A stretch of DNA of 64,000 nt from Pseudomonas sp. Irchel s3h17 (GCF_900187505.1 NZ_FYDL01000020.1:1-64000); one strand, 5' to 3'. Counted from the stretch's first letter, positions 1-8,794 are shown. Translations and numbers: made by a program. The notes: generated by a model from the letters alone, not told the origin.

Positions 1-98
1 ACATAAAGTCCGGATGTATGGCTGCAATCTCAACCCCGTCTGTGTTGTCACGAATTGAAAGCTCGGCAAACTGGGGGCGTCCATGTATGTGAGAGGAC

Positions 99-116
99 GG
101 CGGATGTAAATCCGCC
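99..116. other. Short perfect hairpin downstream of the LysR gene
   Basis: A 7-bp perfect inverted repeat (GGCGGAT and ATCCGCC, loop of 4) lies about 35 bases beyond the stop of the minus-strand LysR gene. No T-tract follows on either strand, so it is not a convincing intrinsic terminator. It may be part of a dispersed repeat. Apart from this hairpin, nothing is recognised in bases 1-150. Confidence 0.4.
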
Positions 117-150
117 TCCTACTCGATCCTGCGATTTGTGTTTTTGCGCC

Positions 151-1080
151 TCAGGCCTGTACATCCAGTACCGTCGGGCTTGCCAAGCGTCCCTCCGGAC
201 TGCTCATCACGTCTTCCAGCAGGTTACGCAGCAGCTCCAGGGTGGCTTGCTGGCGCTGCACATCACGACACACCAAGCCGATTTTCAGCGGCACTCGCGG
301 TTCACTCAAGGGTTTCCACAGCAGCGCCTTGTTGCCGTGTTCCTGTTGCGAGCGACCGGGCAGGACCGTGGCCAGCCGGGTATGGGGCAAACTGTCGAGA
401 ATGCCGGCCATGTTGTTCAATTCCGCCTGTACCTGCGGGCGTCGTCCGAGACTGGCCAGTTGTCCCTGCCAGATCTGCCGGATCTGAAACTCCTCGCCCA
501 AGAGCAGCATCGGCAATTCGGCCGCCTGGCTCATGGAGACTTTCTTGAATTCACGCAACGGGTGATCGGCAGGGATGACCAGGGTCAGTTCGTCTTCGTA
601 CAGCAACACGCCATGCAGCCCCGGTTGGCGTGGCGGCAAGTAACTGATGCCGATGTCCAGTGAGCCGTTGAGCAATCGACGCTCGATCTCCAGCCCGGTG
701 AGTTCGTAGATCTGCACCACCAGGTGCGGCTGTGCCGTGCGCACCCGTTCGAGCATTTTCGGCACCAGGCTGGTATGAACGGTTTGCAGCACGCCGATGG
801 CCAATGTACGCAGGGCCTGCCCCTTGAAGTTACCCAGCGCCTCGCGTGCCCGTTGCAGGCCGTCGAGCAGGGGCACGGCATGGTTGTACAGCGTATGGGC
901 GGCCAGGGTGGGCAGCAGGCGTTTACTGCTGCGTTCGAACAGGCTCACATCGAGGTGTTGTTCCAGTTGGCGGATCTGTTGTGACAGCGCCGGCTGGGAG
1001 ATCGACAAGCGTTCCGCGGCCCGCCCGACATGGCCTTCTTCATACACCGCGACGAAATAACGCAGTTGCTTAAAATCCAT
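151..1080 (-). CDS. LysR-family transcriptional regulator
   Basis: A 309-aa protein with the standard LysR layout: an N-terminal winged helix-turn-helix at about residues 1-60 (motif AAERLSISQPALSQQIRQLE) and a periplasmic-binding-like effector domain from about 90 to 295. It is divergent from the MOSC/aminotransferase pair, with about 100 bases between the starts. LysR regulators often control a divergent neighbour, so that pair is the obvious candidate target, by inference only. The effector-domain sequence is CynR/CbbR-like in general style, but no specific ligand can be assigned. The length is normal for the family and the ATG start agrees with family N-termini. Confidence 0.9.
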   Translation of the reverse strand: MDFKQLRYFVAVYEEGHVGRAAERLSISQPALSQQIRQLEQHLDVSLFERSSKRLLPTLAAHTLYNHAVPLLDGLQRAREALGNFKGQALRTLAIGVLQTVHTSLVPKMLERVRTAQPHLVVQIYELTGLEIERRLLNGSLDIGISYLPPRQPGLHGVLLYEDELTLVIPADHPLREFKKVSMSQAAELPMLLLGEEFQIRQIWQGQLASLGRRPQVQAELNNMAGILDSLPHTRLATVLPGRSQQEHGNKALLWKPLSEPRVPLKIGLVCRDVQRQQATLELLRNLLEDVMSSPEGRLASPTVLDVQA

Positions 1081-1181
1081 AAGTATTTCTTATCGAAAAA
1101 GCTGGAAAATCGAAATGGCTCAGCGCCTGACAGAAGCCTAGTCTAACCGCATTCACAAGGCTTACAGGGCCAGAGAGCGCG

Positions 1182-1880
1182 ATGAATACCGTTTACGTTG
1201 ATGGTGTTTACATAGGCAAGGCAAAAAACCTCGGGCAGGGCTTGGTCAGCGATACCGACAAAGAGCGGATTGCCAACCGGCTCTGGTTGTGGCCGCAAGG
1301 TTTGGGCAGCGACGAGCACGGCGATCCGCGCTTTCACACCGGTCCCGAACGCGCGCTGCATCACTACCCGGCCGAGCACTACACCTATTGGCGTAAACGT
1401 TATCCACAGATCGACTGGTGCGCGCCGGCCTTCGGTGAAAACCTCTCGACCCGAGGGCTCACCGAAGAACACGTGTGCCTGGGCGACCTGTTTCGTTGGG
1501 GCGGTGCCTTGCTGCAGGTCAGCCAGCCGCGCTCGCCGTGCTATCGGCTGAGCCATCGCTGGGGGGGGCCGATCCTGCCTCAGCTGGCTCAGGACACAGG
1601 CCGCTGTGGTTGGTTCTATCGGGTGCTCAAGCCCGGATTTGTCAGCGGCGACCAACCGTTCGAGCTGATTCAACGCAGCTATCCGGGCCTGACCGTGGCC
1701 TGGGCCTTGCGCAGTTTCTATCGCGAACCGCTGGAGCATGCCGGTTTGAAAAAACTGGTCGATTGCCCGGCGCTGTCTTCGCGCTGGCGTGATCTTGCGC
1801 TCAAGCGCATGCGCACCGGGCGCGTGGAGAATTGGTCCTCGCGTTTGCTGGGTTTGCCGCTGGAGGGCCTGCGGGCATGA
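1182..1880 (+). CDS. MOSC domain-containing protein (YiiM-like)
   Basis: A 232-aa protein of the MOSC superfamily (molybdenum cofactor sulfurase C-terminal domain). The motif GENLST at about residues 85-90 and the Cys in RSPCYRL (Cys120) are the YiiM-type signature. That Cys is the expected molybdenum ligand. Family members such as E. coli YiiM reduce N-hydroxylated compounds using molybdenum cofactor; the substrate here is unknown. A purine-rich stretch (AGAGAGCG) precedes the ATG. The stop codon overlaps the start of the next gene by 4 bases (ATGA), so the two are probably translationally coupled, although a functional link between a MOSC protein and an aminotransferase is not obvious. Confidence 0.85.
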   Translation: MNTVYVDGVYIGKAKNLGQGLVSDTDKERIANRLWLWPQGLGSDEHGDPRFHTGPERALHHYPAEHYTYWRKRYPQIDWCAPAFGENLSTRGLTEEHVCLGDLFRWGGALLQVSQPRSPCYRLSHRWGGPILPQLAQDTGRCGWFYRVLKPGFVSGDQPFELIQRSYPGLTVAWALRSFYREPLEHAGLKKLVDCPALSSRWRDLALKRMRTGRVENWSSRLLGLPLEGLRA

Positions 1881-3154
1881 GCTTGTTCAACTTGCGCCGG
1901 CCTCAGCCGAGTCTTGATGACCTGGCGGCGGACCCTGTTCAATCGTCGAGAGGTGACACCCCCTCCAGTGAGTGCCTGATGGCGAGTGTCGAGCGGCCCC
2001 AACAGGTGTTCGTCCGTGGCCAGGGCTCCTGGTTATGGGACAGCAGCGACCGCGCTTACCTGGATTTCACGCAAGGCGCGGCGGCCAACAGTCTCGGTCA
2101 CAGCCCAACGGCGCTGGTCAAGGCCATCGCTGCCCAGGCCCAGGCGCTGATCAATCCCGGGTCGGGGTTGCTCAACCGTGGTCAGCTCAGCCTGGCCGAG
2201 CGGCTGTGCCTGAGTACGGGCAGTGACCAGGCGTATCTGCTCAACACCGGCAGTGAGGCCTGCGAAGCAGCGATCAGGTTGGCGCGTAAATGGGGTCAAC
2301 TGCATCGCGGGGGGGCTTCGCGAATCATTACCGCCAGCGGTAGCTGTCATGGTCGCAGCCTGGCGGCAATGTCCGCATCGGACTGTCAGAGCAATCGCTT
2401 TGAGCCACAGCTCCCGGGCTTTGCTCAGGTTCCGTTCAATGACTTGCCCGCGCTGCATGCGGCAGTGGATGCGCAGACCGTGGCCATCATGCTGGAGCCG
2501 ATCCAGGCCAGCGCGGGTGTCGTGCCGGCGACGGAGCATTACCTCAAGGGCGTCGAGCGCCTGTGCCGTGAGTTGGGCATTCTGTTGATTCTCGACGAAG
2601 TACACACCGGGATTGGCCGTTGCGGCAGTCTGCTCGCCGAACAGCAGTATGCGGTGCGTGCCGACATCATCGCCTTGGGCAAGGGCCTGGGTGGCGGAGT
2701 ACCGGTGGCAGCCTTGCTGGCGCGCGGCAAAGCCTGTTGTTTTGAACCGGGCGAGCTGGACGGTACCCATCATGGCAATCCCCTGATGGCATCGGCCGGT
2801 CTGGTGGTGCTCGACAGCGTACTCAATCACGGCTTCCTCGAGCATGTTCGCGACAGCGCGCAACACCTGCGCGAAGGCTTGGGTCGCCTGGCCAACCGCT
2901 ACGGACACGGTGAATTACGAGGGCAAGGGCTGCTCTGGGGGCTGACGCTCAGTGACGACTCGGCTGACGCCGTGGTGAAAGCCGCGCGGTACGAAGGCCT
3001 GTTGCTCAGCGCCCCACAGCCCGACTGTCTGTTGTTGACGCCGGCACTCACGGTCAGCAAGGCCAACATCGACGAAATGCTCCTGCGCCTGGCGCGAGCA
3101 TTTTCCCGGGTACACACCGCTCAACTTCAATGCCGCAGGGGCATCGCGGTCTGA
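1877..3154 (+). CDS. Class III aminotransferase, acetylornithine aminotransferase-like
   Basis: A 425-aa PLP-dependent fold-type I aminotransferase. The Asp that contacts the PLP ring nitrogen is in LILDEVHTGIGR (Asp240), and the Schiff-base Lys is in ALGKGLGGG (Lys269). The glycine-rich NTGSEACEAAIRLAR motif is also present. The family includes ArgD, GabT and related omega-aminotransferases, and this protein resembles the secondary acetylornithine-type copies of pseudomonads. The exact substrate cannot be set by sequence. An upstream in-frame start at 1832 lies inside the MOSC gene. The ATG at 1877 is preferred because it gives an ATGA overlap and an N-terminus of the usual length. A strong intrinsic terminator follows 50 bases after the stop. 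Confidence 0.85.
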   Translation: MSLFNLRRPQPSLDDLAADPVQSSRGDTPSSECLMASVERPQQVFVRGQGSWLWDSSDRAYLDFTQGAAANSLGHSPTALVKAIAAQAQALINPGSGLLNRGQLSLAERLCLSTGSDQAYLLNTGSEACEAAIRLARKWGQLHRGGASRIITASGSCHGRSLAAMSASDCQSNRFEPQLPGFAQVPFNDLPALHAAVDAQTVAIMLEPIQASAGVVPATEHYLKGVERLCRELGILLILDEVHTGIGRCGSLLAEQQYAVRADIIALGKGLGGGVPVAALLARGKACCFEPGELDGTHHGNPLMASAGLVVLDSVLNHGFLEHVRDSAQHLREGLGRLANRYGHGELRGQGLLWGLTLSDDSADAVVKAARYEGLLLSAPQPDCLLLTPALTVSKANIDEMLLRLARAFSRVHTAQLQCRRGIAV

Positions 3155-3204
3155 AGCCAGCGGCACTTTCCTGATACCTGAACCGTCTCGCGGTATAACG
3201 CGCC

Positions 3205-3242
3205 GCCCCATGCCTGATCTTTTTGGCATGGGGCGTTTTTTT
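3205..3242 (+). terminator. Intrinsic terminator after the aminotransferase gene
   Basis: A perfect 10-bp stem (GCCCCATGCC at 3205-3214, GGCATGGGGC at 3225-3234) with a 10-base loop is followed by CG and seven T residues. It ends the MOSC/aminotransferase transcript. Confidence 0.92.
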
Positions 3243-3398
3243 GTCTCGACGATTTTCAGGGCTCTGTTCGGTGCTACGAGTCTGAACACCAGCGCCTCCA
3301 CCGTCAAACAGTGGGAGGCGGGCGACAAGCACCCCAGTGGCATGGCCCTCAAACTGTTGAGCATCGTGCAGAAACACGGCCTGGAAATACTGGCCTGA
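3243..3398 (+). pseudogene. Remnant of an XRE-type HTH antitoxin (C-terminal part)
   Basis: The reading frame here encodes the C-terminal part of a helix-turn-helix protein of the type paired with HigB/RelE-like toxins. The recognisable part is LNTSASTVKQWEAGDKHPSG followed by a leucine-rich tail ending in GLEILA. The N-terminal half is missing: in-frame sequence upstream runs into the terminator hairpin at 3205-3242, so the apparent ATG at 3210 lies inside the stem. No toxin gene is next to it. It is best read as a decayed fragment of a toxin-antitoxin locus, and expression is unlikely. Confidence 0.65.
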
Positions 3399-3517
3399 GG
3401 CATCCCGCTGCGCTTCAATAGTGGCATCTTGCCGGAGTTCCGTGGAACCCTGCCACGCGCTACGGGTCAATCAGGTGTATGGCTCATTGGAGCCAACTTT
3501 TCTCAGGAGCTGCCCCC

Positions 3518-3676
3518 ATGGATTTTATCCGCATCATCATCGCCATTCTGTTGCCGCCACTGGGTGTGTTCCTGCAGGTGGGTTTCGGTGGCGCTTTCTG
3601 GCTGAACATCCTGTTGACCTTGTGCGGCTACATCCCGGGCATCGTGCATGCGGTGTACATCATCGCCAAGCGTTGA
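3518..3676 (+). CDS. Small YqaE/Pmp3-family membrane protein
   Basis: A 52-aa, strongly hydrophobic protein with two predicted membrane helices (about residues 3-22 and 27-48) and the family motif LLPPLGVFLQVG. It belongs to the Pmp3/YqaE (UPF0057) family of small stress-related inner-membrane proteins. Yeast Pmp3 influences membrane potential, and bacterial members have no defined biochemical role. The start at 3518 is chosen over an in-frame start at 3479 because a clear ribosome binding site (CAGGAGC) sits 8 bases upstream and the length then matches the family. It appears monocistronic and converges on the S9 peptidase gene. Confidence 0.88.
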   Translation: MDFIRIIIAILLPPLGVFLQVGFGGAFWLNILLTLCGYIPGIVHAVYIIAKR

Positions 3677-3729
3677 GCCTTTACCCCCGAAGGCTCGGCA
3701 GCGATTGACGATGGCTGCGACCCGCCCGG

Positions 3730-5553
3730 TTATCGATCCATCACCGCTTGATAAAACTGCCACTCTTGCTCCAATGCATGGGCCTGATTGGTGGCCTTGC
3801 GAAAGCCGTGTCGTTCGTCGGGGTAATAGTGGGCCTGGGCAGCGATGCCGTTGTCGTGTAGCGCCTTGATCATGTCGCGGGTCTGTTGCGGCACCACAAC
3901 GGCATCGAGCTCACCCTGGAAGAAAATCACGGGCACGCGGATGTTGCTGGCGTGCAGCAGGGGTGTGCGGGCCGCGTAGCGTTCGGCGTCCTTGAGCGGG
4001 TCGCCGATCAACCAATCCAGATAATCGCCTTCGAACTTGTGGGTCGCACGGCCCAGGGCCACCGGGTCGCTGACCCCGTACAGGCTGGCCCCAGCACTGA
4101 ATACGTCATGGAACGCCAAGGCGCAGAGGGTGGTATACCCGCCTGCGCTGCCACCCCGGATGAACGCATGATTGCGATCGATCAAGCCTTGTTCCGCGAG
4201 GTAACCGACCACGGCACAGGCGTCCTCCACGTCCACGTCACCCCAGCGCAAGTGCAAGGTCTGTCGATAGGCCCGGCCGTAGCCGCTGCTGCCCCGATAA
4301 TTGAGGTCGGCGACGGCGAAACCCCGTTGTGTCCAGTACTGGATGCGCGGGTCGAGCATCGGATAGCAGGCCGAAGTCGGGCCGCCATGGATGAACACCA
4401 CCAGCGGCGGCTTGGCGACATCACTCAAGGCCGGATAAAAGAACCCGTGGGCCTCGCCTGTGCCGCTGGGGTAACGCAGAGTCTGTGGCTGGCTGATGTG
4501 TTCAGCAGGCAATAGCGCAACGCCACCGGCCAGCACCTTGACCTGATGACTGTCGCGGTCGATGGCAAGCACCGCTGAAGGGGTGGTGGTGGAGGCCGCA
4601 ATGCAATAGACAAACCGGTCATCCAGCGCCAGGTTGCGAAAGCGGCTGTAGTCGCCGGTGAGGTCTTGAATGCAGGTCCCGGTGCGCACACCCAGGCGTC
4701 CAAAGCCGTCCACGGTCCAGCTCGCCAGGTAATGCTCCCGATCCAGTGGTAACCAGGTACAGCCTCCCAGTTGCCAAGGCGCGGGGCCGTGATCGGCGAC
4801 GGCACTGGGCAGTGGCTGCAAGCCTGATTCGCTTTCGACCCACGGTTGCCAGAAGCCGCCGCGATCGGTCAGGCAGTACAAGCGACCGGCCTGATCGAAG
4901 CGCGGCTGTTGCAGGGCCTCTTCATCAGCGTCACCGCCGACGCAACGAGGCTTGGTAAATCCGCCGCTGTGGTCGCGCTCGGCAACCATCAGGCGTGTGG
5001 CGGTCCAGGGTTGATGGGGGCGGCTCCATTCGATCCACGCCAGGCGCCGGGCATCGGGGCTCAGGGTCGGCGCGCTGTAGAAGTCGGCACCTTCGGCCAG
5101 CACTTGGCGATGACCGTCCGCCAGCTGGATGGCGACCAGGCGATGCTGGTTGGCCTGCTCTTCGACGGCCAGCACTTGCCCGTTGGCGAATTGCAGGTCG
5201 CCATATCGGCACTGACCCGATGTCAGGGCCTGCGGCGTTTCACCGGTCAGCGCTTGCCGATAAAGCTGTTGGTCCGCTTCGTTGACGAAGACCACACCCT
5301 CATCGCTCAGGCAGAACGAACCACCGCCGTACTCGTAGACCCGGCTGCGGACACTGAACCCGGCCGGGGTCAGGCAGTGCGCCGCGTTGTCACGCCAATG
5401 CCAGATCCGGCAGGCGGCGTCGTCGGGGCGGTACTCATTCCAGAACAAACCATGGGCACCGATGCGCAAGTCTGCGAAGTCGATGCCGGCGGCCACGGCT
5501 TTGAGGGCGCTCAAGGAGTCAGCCCTTGACGATGAGGCGTGAGTTTCGTTCAT
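3730..5553 (-). CDS. S9-family prolyl oligopeptidase-type peptidase at the end of the pqq operon
   Basis: A 607-aa protein with an N-terminal beta-propeller-like region (about 1-340) and a C-terminal alpha/beta-hydrolase peptidase domain. The nucleophile motif RGGSAGGY puts the catalytic Ser near residue 469. GELDAVVVP and DERHGFR supply the likely Asp and His. The oxyanion region FIHGGPTS is present. It overlaps the 3' end of pqqE by 35 bases, so it is co-transcribed and coupled. Pseudomonads commonly carry this peptidase next to pqq genes under names such as pqqG, pqqH or pqqM. A role in trimming PQQ precursor peptide or recycling fragments is plausible but not shown by the sequence. Confidence 0.85.
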   Translation of the reverse strand: MNETHASSSRADSLSALKAVAAGIDFADLRIGAHGLFWNEYRPDDAACRIWHWRDNAAHCLTPAGFSVRSRVYEYGGGSFCLSDEGVVFVNEADQQLYRQALTGETPQALTSGQCRYGDLQFANGQVLAVEEQANQHRLVAIQLADGHRQVLAEGADFYSAPTLSPDARRLAWIEWSRPHQPWTATRLMVAERDHSGGFTKPRCVGGDADEEALQQPRFDQAGRLYCLTDRGGFWQPWVESESGLQPLPSAVADHGPAPWQLGGCTWLPLDREHYLASWTVDGFGRLGVRTGTCIQDLTGDYSRFRNLALDDRFVYCIAASTTTPSAVLAIDRDSHQVKVLAGGVALLPAEHISQPQTLRYPSGTGEAHGFFYPALSDVAKPPLVVFIHGGPTSACYPMLDPRIQYWTQRGFAVADLNYRGSSGYGRAYRQTLHLRWGDVDVEDACAVVGYLAEQGLIDRNHAFIRGGSAGGYTTLCALAFHDVFSAGASLYGVSDPVALGRATHKFEGDYLDWLIGDPLKDAERYAARTPLLHASNIRVPVIFFQGELDAVVVPQQTRDMIKALHDNGIAAQAHYYPDERHGFRKATNQAHALEQEWQFYQAVMDR

Positions 5554-6649
5554 TGCGAAAGGCCAGCTGTTCGATGGTCTGGGTGGCGTGTTCGGCCTCT
5601 TCGCGGGCCTTGAGGATCACGCCGTGATGGGCCGACTTGCTGCACACCGGGTCCGCGTTGCTGGCGTCACCGGTCAGCATGAAGGCCTGGCAGCGGCAGC
5701 CGCCGAAGTCCTTTTCCTTCTCGTCGCAGGAGCGGCACGGCTCGGGCATCCAGTCGTAACCGCGAAAGCGGTTGAAGCCGAACGAGTCGTACCAGATGTG
5801 CTGCATGCTGTGATCGCGCACGTTGGGAAATTGCACCGGCAGTTGTCGGGCGCCGTGACACGGCAATGCGGTGCCATCCGGGGTCACGGTCAGGAAGACG
5901 CTGCCCCAGCCATTCATACAGGCTTTGGGGCGCTCTTCGTAATAGTCGGGCGTGACGAAGATCAGTTTGCACGGGTGCCCTTGGGCTTGGAGCCTGGCAC
6001 GGTACTCGTTGGTAATGCGTTCGGCGCGTACCAACTGTTCCTGGGTCGGCAGCAGACCGACGCGGTTGAGCTGGGCCCAGCCATAGAACTGGCAGGTGGC
6101 GAGTTCGACGAAGTCGGCCTCCAGGGCAATGCACAGCTCGATGATGCGGTCGATCCTGTCGATGTTGTGCCGATGGGTGACGAAGTTCAGCACCATCGGA
6201 TAGCCGTGGGCTTTCACGGCTCGGGCCATTTCGAGTTTCTGCGCGAAGGCTTTTTTCGAGCCGGCCAACAAGTTGTTCACCTGCTCGTCGCTGGCCTGGA
6301 AGCTGATTTGGATGTGATCGAGCCCGGCCTTTTTGAAATCGCTGATTTTCTGCTCGGTGAGGCCGATCCCCGAGGTGATCAGGTTGGTGTAGAACCCCAG
6401 TTTGCGGGCTTCACCGATCAGTTCGGCGAGGTCCTGGCGCACCAGTGGCTCGCCACCGGAAAACCCCAGTTGCGCCGCGCCCATTTCCCGGGCTTCGCGA
6501 AACACCTTGAGCCACTGCTCGGTGCTGAGCTCCTTGCCTTGTTCGGCGAAATCCAGCGGATTGGAGCAGTACGGGCATTGCAGCGGGCAGTGGTAGGTCA
6601 GTTCGGCCAGCAGCCACAGCGGCAGGCCGGTCTCAGGCTTCGCCGGCAT
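5519..6649 (-). CDS. pqqE: PqqA peptide cyclase, radical SAM enzyme PqqE
   Basis: A 376-aa radical SAM protein. PqqE forms the Glu-Tyr carbon-carbon crosslink in the PqqA peptide, the first chemical step of pyrroloquinoline quinone biosynthesis, with PqqD presenting the peptide. The SAM iron-sulfur motif is CPLQCPYC near residue 20, followed by GFSGGEPL. The C-terminal SPASM-type cysteines occur in CRSCDEKEKDFGGCRC. The ATG at 6649 is chosen over a longer frame because the upstream codons overlap pqqD and do not resemble PqqE, and because it starts 10 bases after the pqqD stop. It overlaps the downstream peptidase gene by 35 bases. Confidence 0.96.
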   Translation of the reverse strand: MPAKPETGLPLWLLAELTYHCPLQCPYCSNPLDFAEQGKELSTEQWLKVFREAREMGAAQLGFSGGEPLVRQDLAELIGEARKLGFYTNLITSGIGLTEQKISDFKKAGLDHIQISFQASDEQVNNLLAGSKKAFAQKLEMARAVKAHGYPMVLNFVTHRHNIDRIDRIIELCIALEADFVELATCQFYGWAQLNRVGLLPTQEQLVRAERITNEYRARLQAQGHPCKLIFVTPDYYEERPKACMNGWGSVFLTVTPDGTALPCHGARQLPVQFPNVRDHSMQHIWYDSFGFNRFRGYDWMPEPCRSCDEKEKDFGGCRCQAFMLTGDASNADPVCSKSAHHGVILKAREEAEHATQTIEQLAFRNERNSRLIVKG

Positions 6650-6659
6650 GGCCAGGTGA

Positions 6660-6935
6660 TCAGCCGAGTTCGATCCAGTGCTGTGCACGGGCGACCTCCA
6701 TGAATTGCTCGATGTCGTCACCGAGCTCGGGCACGCCGGGGAACCGGGTGTCCAGTTCGGCAATGATCGCCGCGACATCCCGCTGCCCATCGATCAGGCC
6801 ACCAATCAGTGCGGCGCTTTCATTGAGTTTGATCATGCCTTCGGGGTACAGCAGTACGTGGCCTTTCTGGGCCGGCTCGTACTGGAAACGATAGCCGGGA
6901 CGCCAGCGTGGGGTCTTGCTGCGGTCGAAACTCAT
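6660..6935 (-). CDS. pqqD: PQQ biosynthesis peptide chaperone PqqD
   Basis: A 91-aa RiPP recognition element. It binds the PqqA precursor peptide and delivers it to PqqE. The family pattern is visible: a PRWRPGYRFQYE opening, the YPEGMIKLNESAA core and a C-terminal helix rich in acidic residues. The start codon overlaps the pqqC stop by 4 bases (ATGA), which fixes the start and implies translational coupling. PqqD is a separate gene here and is not fused to PqqC as in some other bacteria. Confidence 0.95.
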   Translation of the reverse strand: MSFDRSKTPRWRPGYRFQYEPAQKGHVLLYPEGMIKLNESAALIGGLIDGQRDVAAIIAELDTRFPGVPELGDDIEQFMEVARAQHWIELG

Positions 6936-7684
6936 AAGGCGATCCCTTTGTGCCAGACCCGCTGCCCGGTCACGCTGTGATAAGGCGGGCGGTTCAGTTC
7001 ATAGGCCATGCTCATGGCATCGAGCATGCTCCAAAGTATGTCCAGTTTGAACTGGAGAATTTCCAGCATGCGCTGCTGGCTGTCATAGGTGGTGTAGTGC
7101 TGCAGGGTGATCGCAAGGCCGTGTTCGACATCGCGCCGCGCCTGGCCCAGGCGTGTACGGAAATACGCGTAGCCGGCCGGATCGATCCAGGGGTAGTGCT
7201 GCGGCCAGCTGTCCAGGCGTGATTGATGGATCTGAGGGGCGAACAGCTCAGTCAAGGAGCTGCTCGCGGCTTCCTGCCAACAGGCGCGGCGCGCGAAGTT
7301 GACGTAGGCATCCACGGCAAAACGCACCCCAGGCAATACCAGTTCCTGGGAGCGCAGTTGATCAGGGTCCAGGCCGACGGCCTGGCCAAGGCGTAGCCAG
7401 GCTTCGATGCCGCCGTCTTCACCGGGCGCGCCGTCGTGGTCAAGCAGGCGCTGAATCCACTCGCGACGGATCTCGCGGTCCGGGCAGTTGGCCAGAATCG
7501 CGGCGTCTTTCAGGGGGATGTTCACCTGGTAGTAAAACCGGTTGGCGACCCAGCCCTGGATCTGTTCGCGGCTCGCCCGGCCTTCGTACATCGCCACGTG
7601 ATAAGGGTGATGGATGTGGTAGTAGGCGCCCTTGGCCCGCAGGGCGGCTTCGAATTCGGCGGGGGACAGTGGTGCGTCAGTCAT
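6932..7684 (-). CDS. pqqC: Pyrroloquinoline-quinone synthase PqqC
   Basis: A 250-aa cofactor-free oxidase that carries out the final ring closure and oxidation of AHQQ to PQQ. Recognisable stretches include the N-terminal YYHIHHPYHVAMYEG, with active-site histidines, and YYQVNIPLKDAAILANC. The ATG at 7684 is used. A longer frame to 7759 would run into a REP palindrome and adds residues unlike PqqC. It overlaps pqqD by 4 bases. The gap back to pqqB is 171 bases and is filled by a REP pair, which is longer than the tight spacing in the rest of this operon. Confidence 0.96.
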   Translation of the reverse strand: MTDAPLSPAEFEAALRAKGAYYHIHHPYHVAMYEGRASREQIQGWVANRFYYQVNIPLKDAAILANCPDREIRREWIQRLLDHDGAPGEDGGIEAWLRLGQAVGLDPDQLRSQELVLPGVRFAVDAYVNFARRACWQEAASSSLTELFAPQIHQSRLDSWPQHYPWIDPAGYAYFRTRLGQARRDVEHGLAITLQHYTTYDSQQRMLEILQFKLDILWSMLDAMSMAYELNRPPYHSVTGQRVWHKGIAL

Positions 7685-7735
7685 TGCGGTTCTCCGGGGA
7701 ACAACCGTAGAGATGGAGTGTTTTTGCCGGCCTCT

Positions 7736-7825
7736 GCGCGGGCAAGCCCGCTCCCACATCTGCTCCGGTCGTTTCAGACAGTCTGGTTAGACTCGGATCC
7801 CTGTGGGAGCGGGCTTACCCGCGAT
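7736..7825. repeat. REP pair (REPIN-like) between pqqB and pqqC
   Basis: Two inverted copies of the Pseudomonas REP palindrome, at 7736-7758 and 7802-7825, share the core GGGCAAGCCCGCTCCCACA and its complement, with one base differing (TTACCC in place of TTGCCC). The spacer is 43 bases. The unit lies within the presumed pqq transcript and could fold into a long stem. Confidence 0.85.
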
Positions 7826-7855
7826 AGACCGCGCCGCGGTCTGGGTCTGCTTTTG

Positions 7856-8767
7856 TTAAAGCTCGATGCTCATCCCGTCATACGCCACTTCAACATTGCG
7901 CCGAGCCAGTTCGGCGCGCTGGGTCGAGTCCTCATCGAGGATCGGGTTGGTGTTGTTGATGTGGATGAGTACCTTGCGCTGGCTGGGCAACTGCTCCAGC
8001 ACCTCGAGCATGCCCCCCGGGCCGTTTTGTGCCAGATGGCCCATTTCCCGGCCGGTGCGGGTGCCAACGCCACGGCGCTGCATTTCGTCGTCGTCCCACA
8101 GGGTGCCGTCCACCAGCAGGCAGTCGCTGCCGGCCATGATCTCCAGCAGCGGCCCATCGACCTTGCCCAGCCCCGGCGCATAGAACAGCTTGCCGCCCGT
8201 ACGCAGGTCTTCGACGACCAAGCCGATGTTGTCGCCTGGGTGTGGGTCGAAGCGGTGCGGTGAGTAGGGCGGTGCCGCGCTGCGCAAGGGTAGCGGGTTG
8301 AACCGCAGGTTCGGGCAGGCCGGGATGGTGAAGCTCTGGTCGAGCTCGATGCGGTTCCAGTTCAGCCCACCGTTCCAGTGGCTGAGCATGGTGAACAGCG
8401 GGAAGCCGGTACTCAGGTCTTCGTGGACCATGTCGGTGCACCACACCGAGTGCGGGCAACCTTCGCGCAGGCTGAGCAAGCCGGTGGTGTGGTCGATCTG
8501 GCTGTCCATCAGGATGATTGCACTGATCCCGCTATCGCGCAGTGCCCGGCCGGGCTGCATGGGCGCAAAACCCTGGAGTTGTGCGCGGATGTCGGGAGAG
8601 GCATTGCACAGCACCCAATTCACACCGTCATCGGAAATGGCGATGGATGACTGGGTCCGTGCCGTGGCCCGCAGGCTGCCATCGCGAAAACCCGCGCAGT
8701 TCACGCAGTTGCAGTTCCACTGCGGAAAACCACCGCCAGCGGCGGACCCTAGAATCTGGACAAACAT
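7856..8767 (-). CDS. pqqB: PQQ biosynthesis protein PqqB
   Basis: A 303-aa member of the metallo-beta-lactamase fold. PqqB is reported to hydroxylate the tyrosine of the crosslinked intermediate. The N-terminus (QILGSAAGGGFPQWNCNC) is diagnostic, with a cysteine-rich zinc site NCNCVNC and the modified metal motif DSQIDHTTG in place of the usual HxHxDH. The length is normal. It starts 85 bases after the pqqA stop, and a hairpin terminator lies in that gap, so expression probably depends on read-through from pqqA or on an internal promoter. Confidence 0.96.
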   Translation of the reverse strand: MFVQILGSAAGGGFPQWNCNCVNCAGFRDGSLRATARTQSSIAISDDGVNWVLCNASPDIRAQLQGFAPMQPGRALRDSGISAIILMDSQIDHTTGLLSLREGCPHSVWCTDMVHEDLSTGFPLFTMLSHWNGGLNWNRIELDQSFTIPACPNLRFNPLPLRSAAPPYSPHRFDPHPGDNIGLVVEDLRTGGKLFYAPGLGKVDGPLLEIMAGSDCLLVDGTLWDDDEMQRRGVGTRTGREMGHLAQNGPGGMLEVLEQLPSQRKVLIHINNTNPILDEDSTQRAELARRNVEVAYDGMSIEL

Positions 8768-8794
8768 GACCGCTCCACCCCATCAACGCTGAAA

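Noticed and set aside
7436..8263. A 275-codon plus-strand frame across pqqC/pqqB
   Set aside because: It runs through two conserved PQQ genes and the REP pair between them; no family features.
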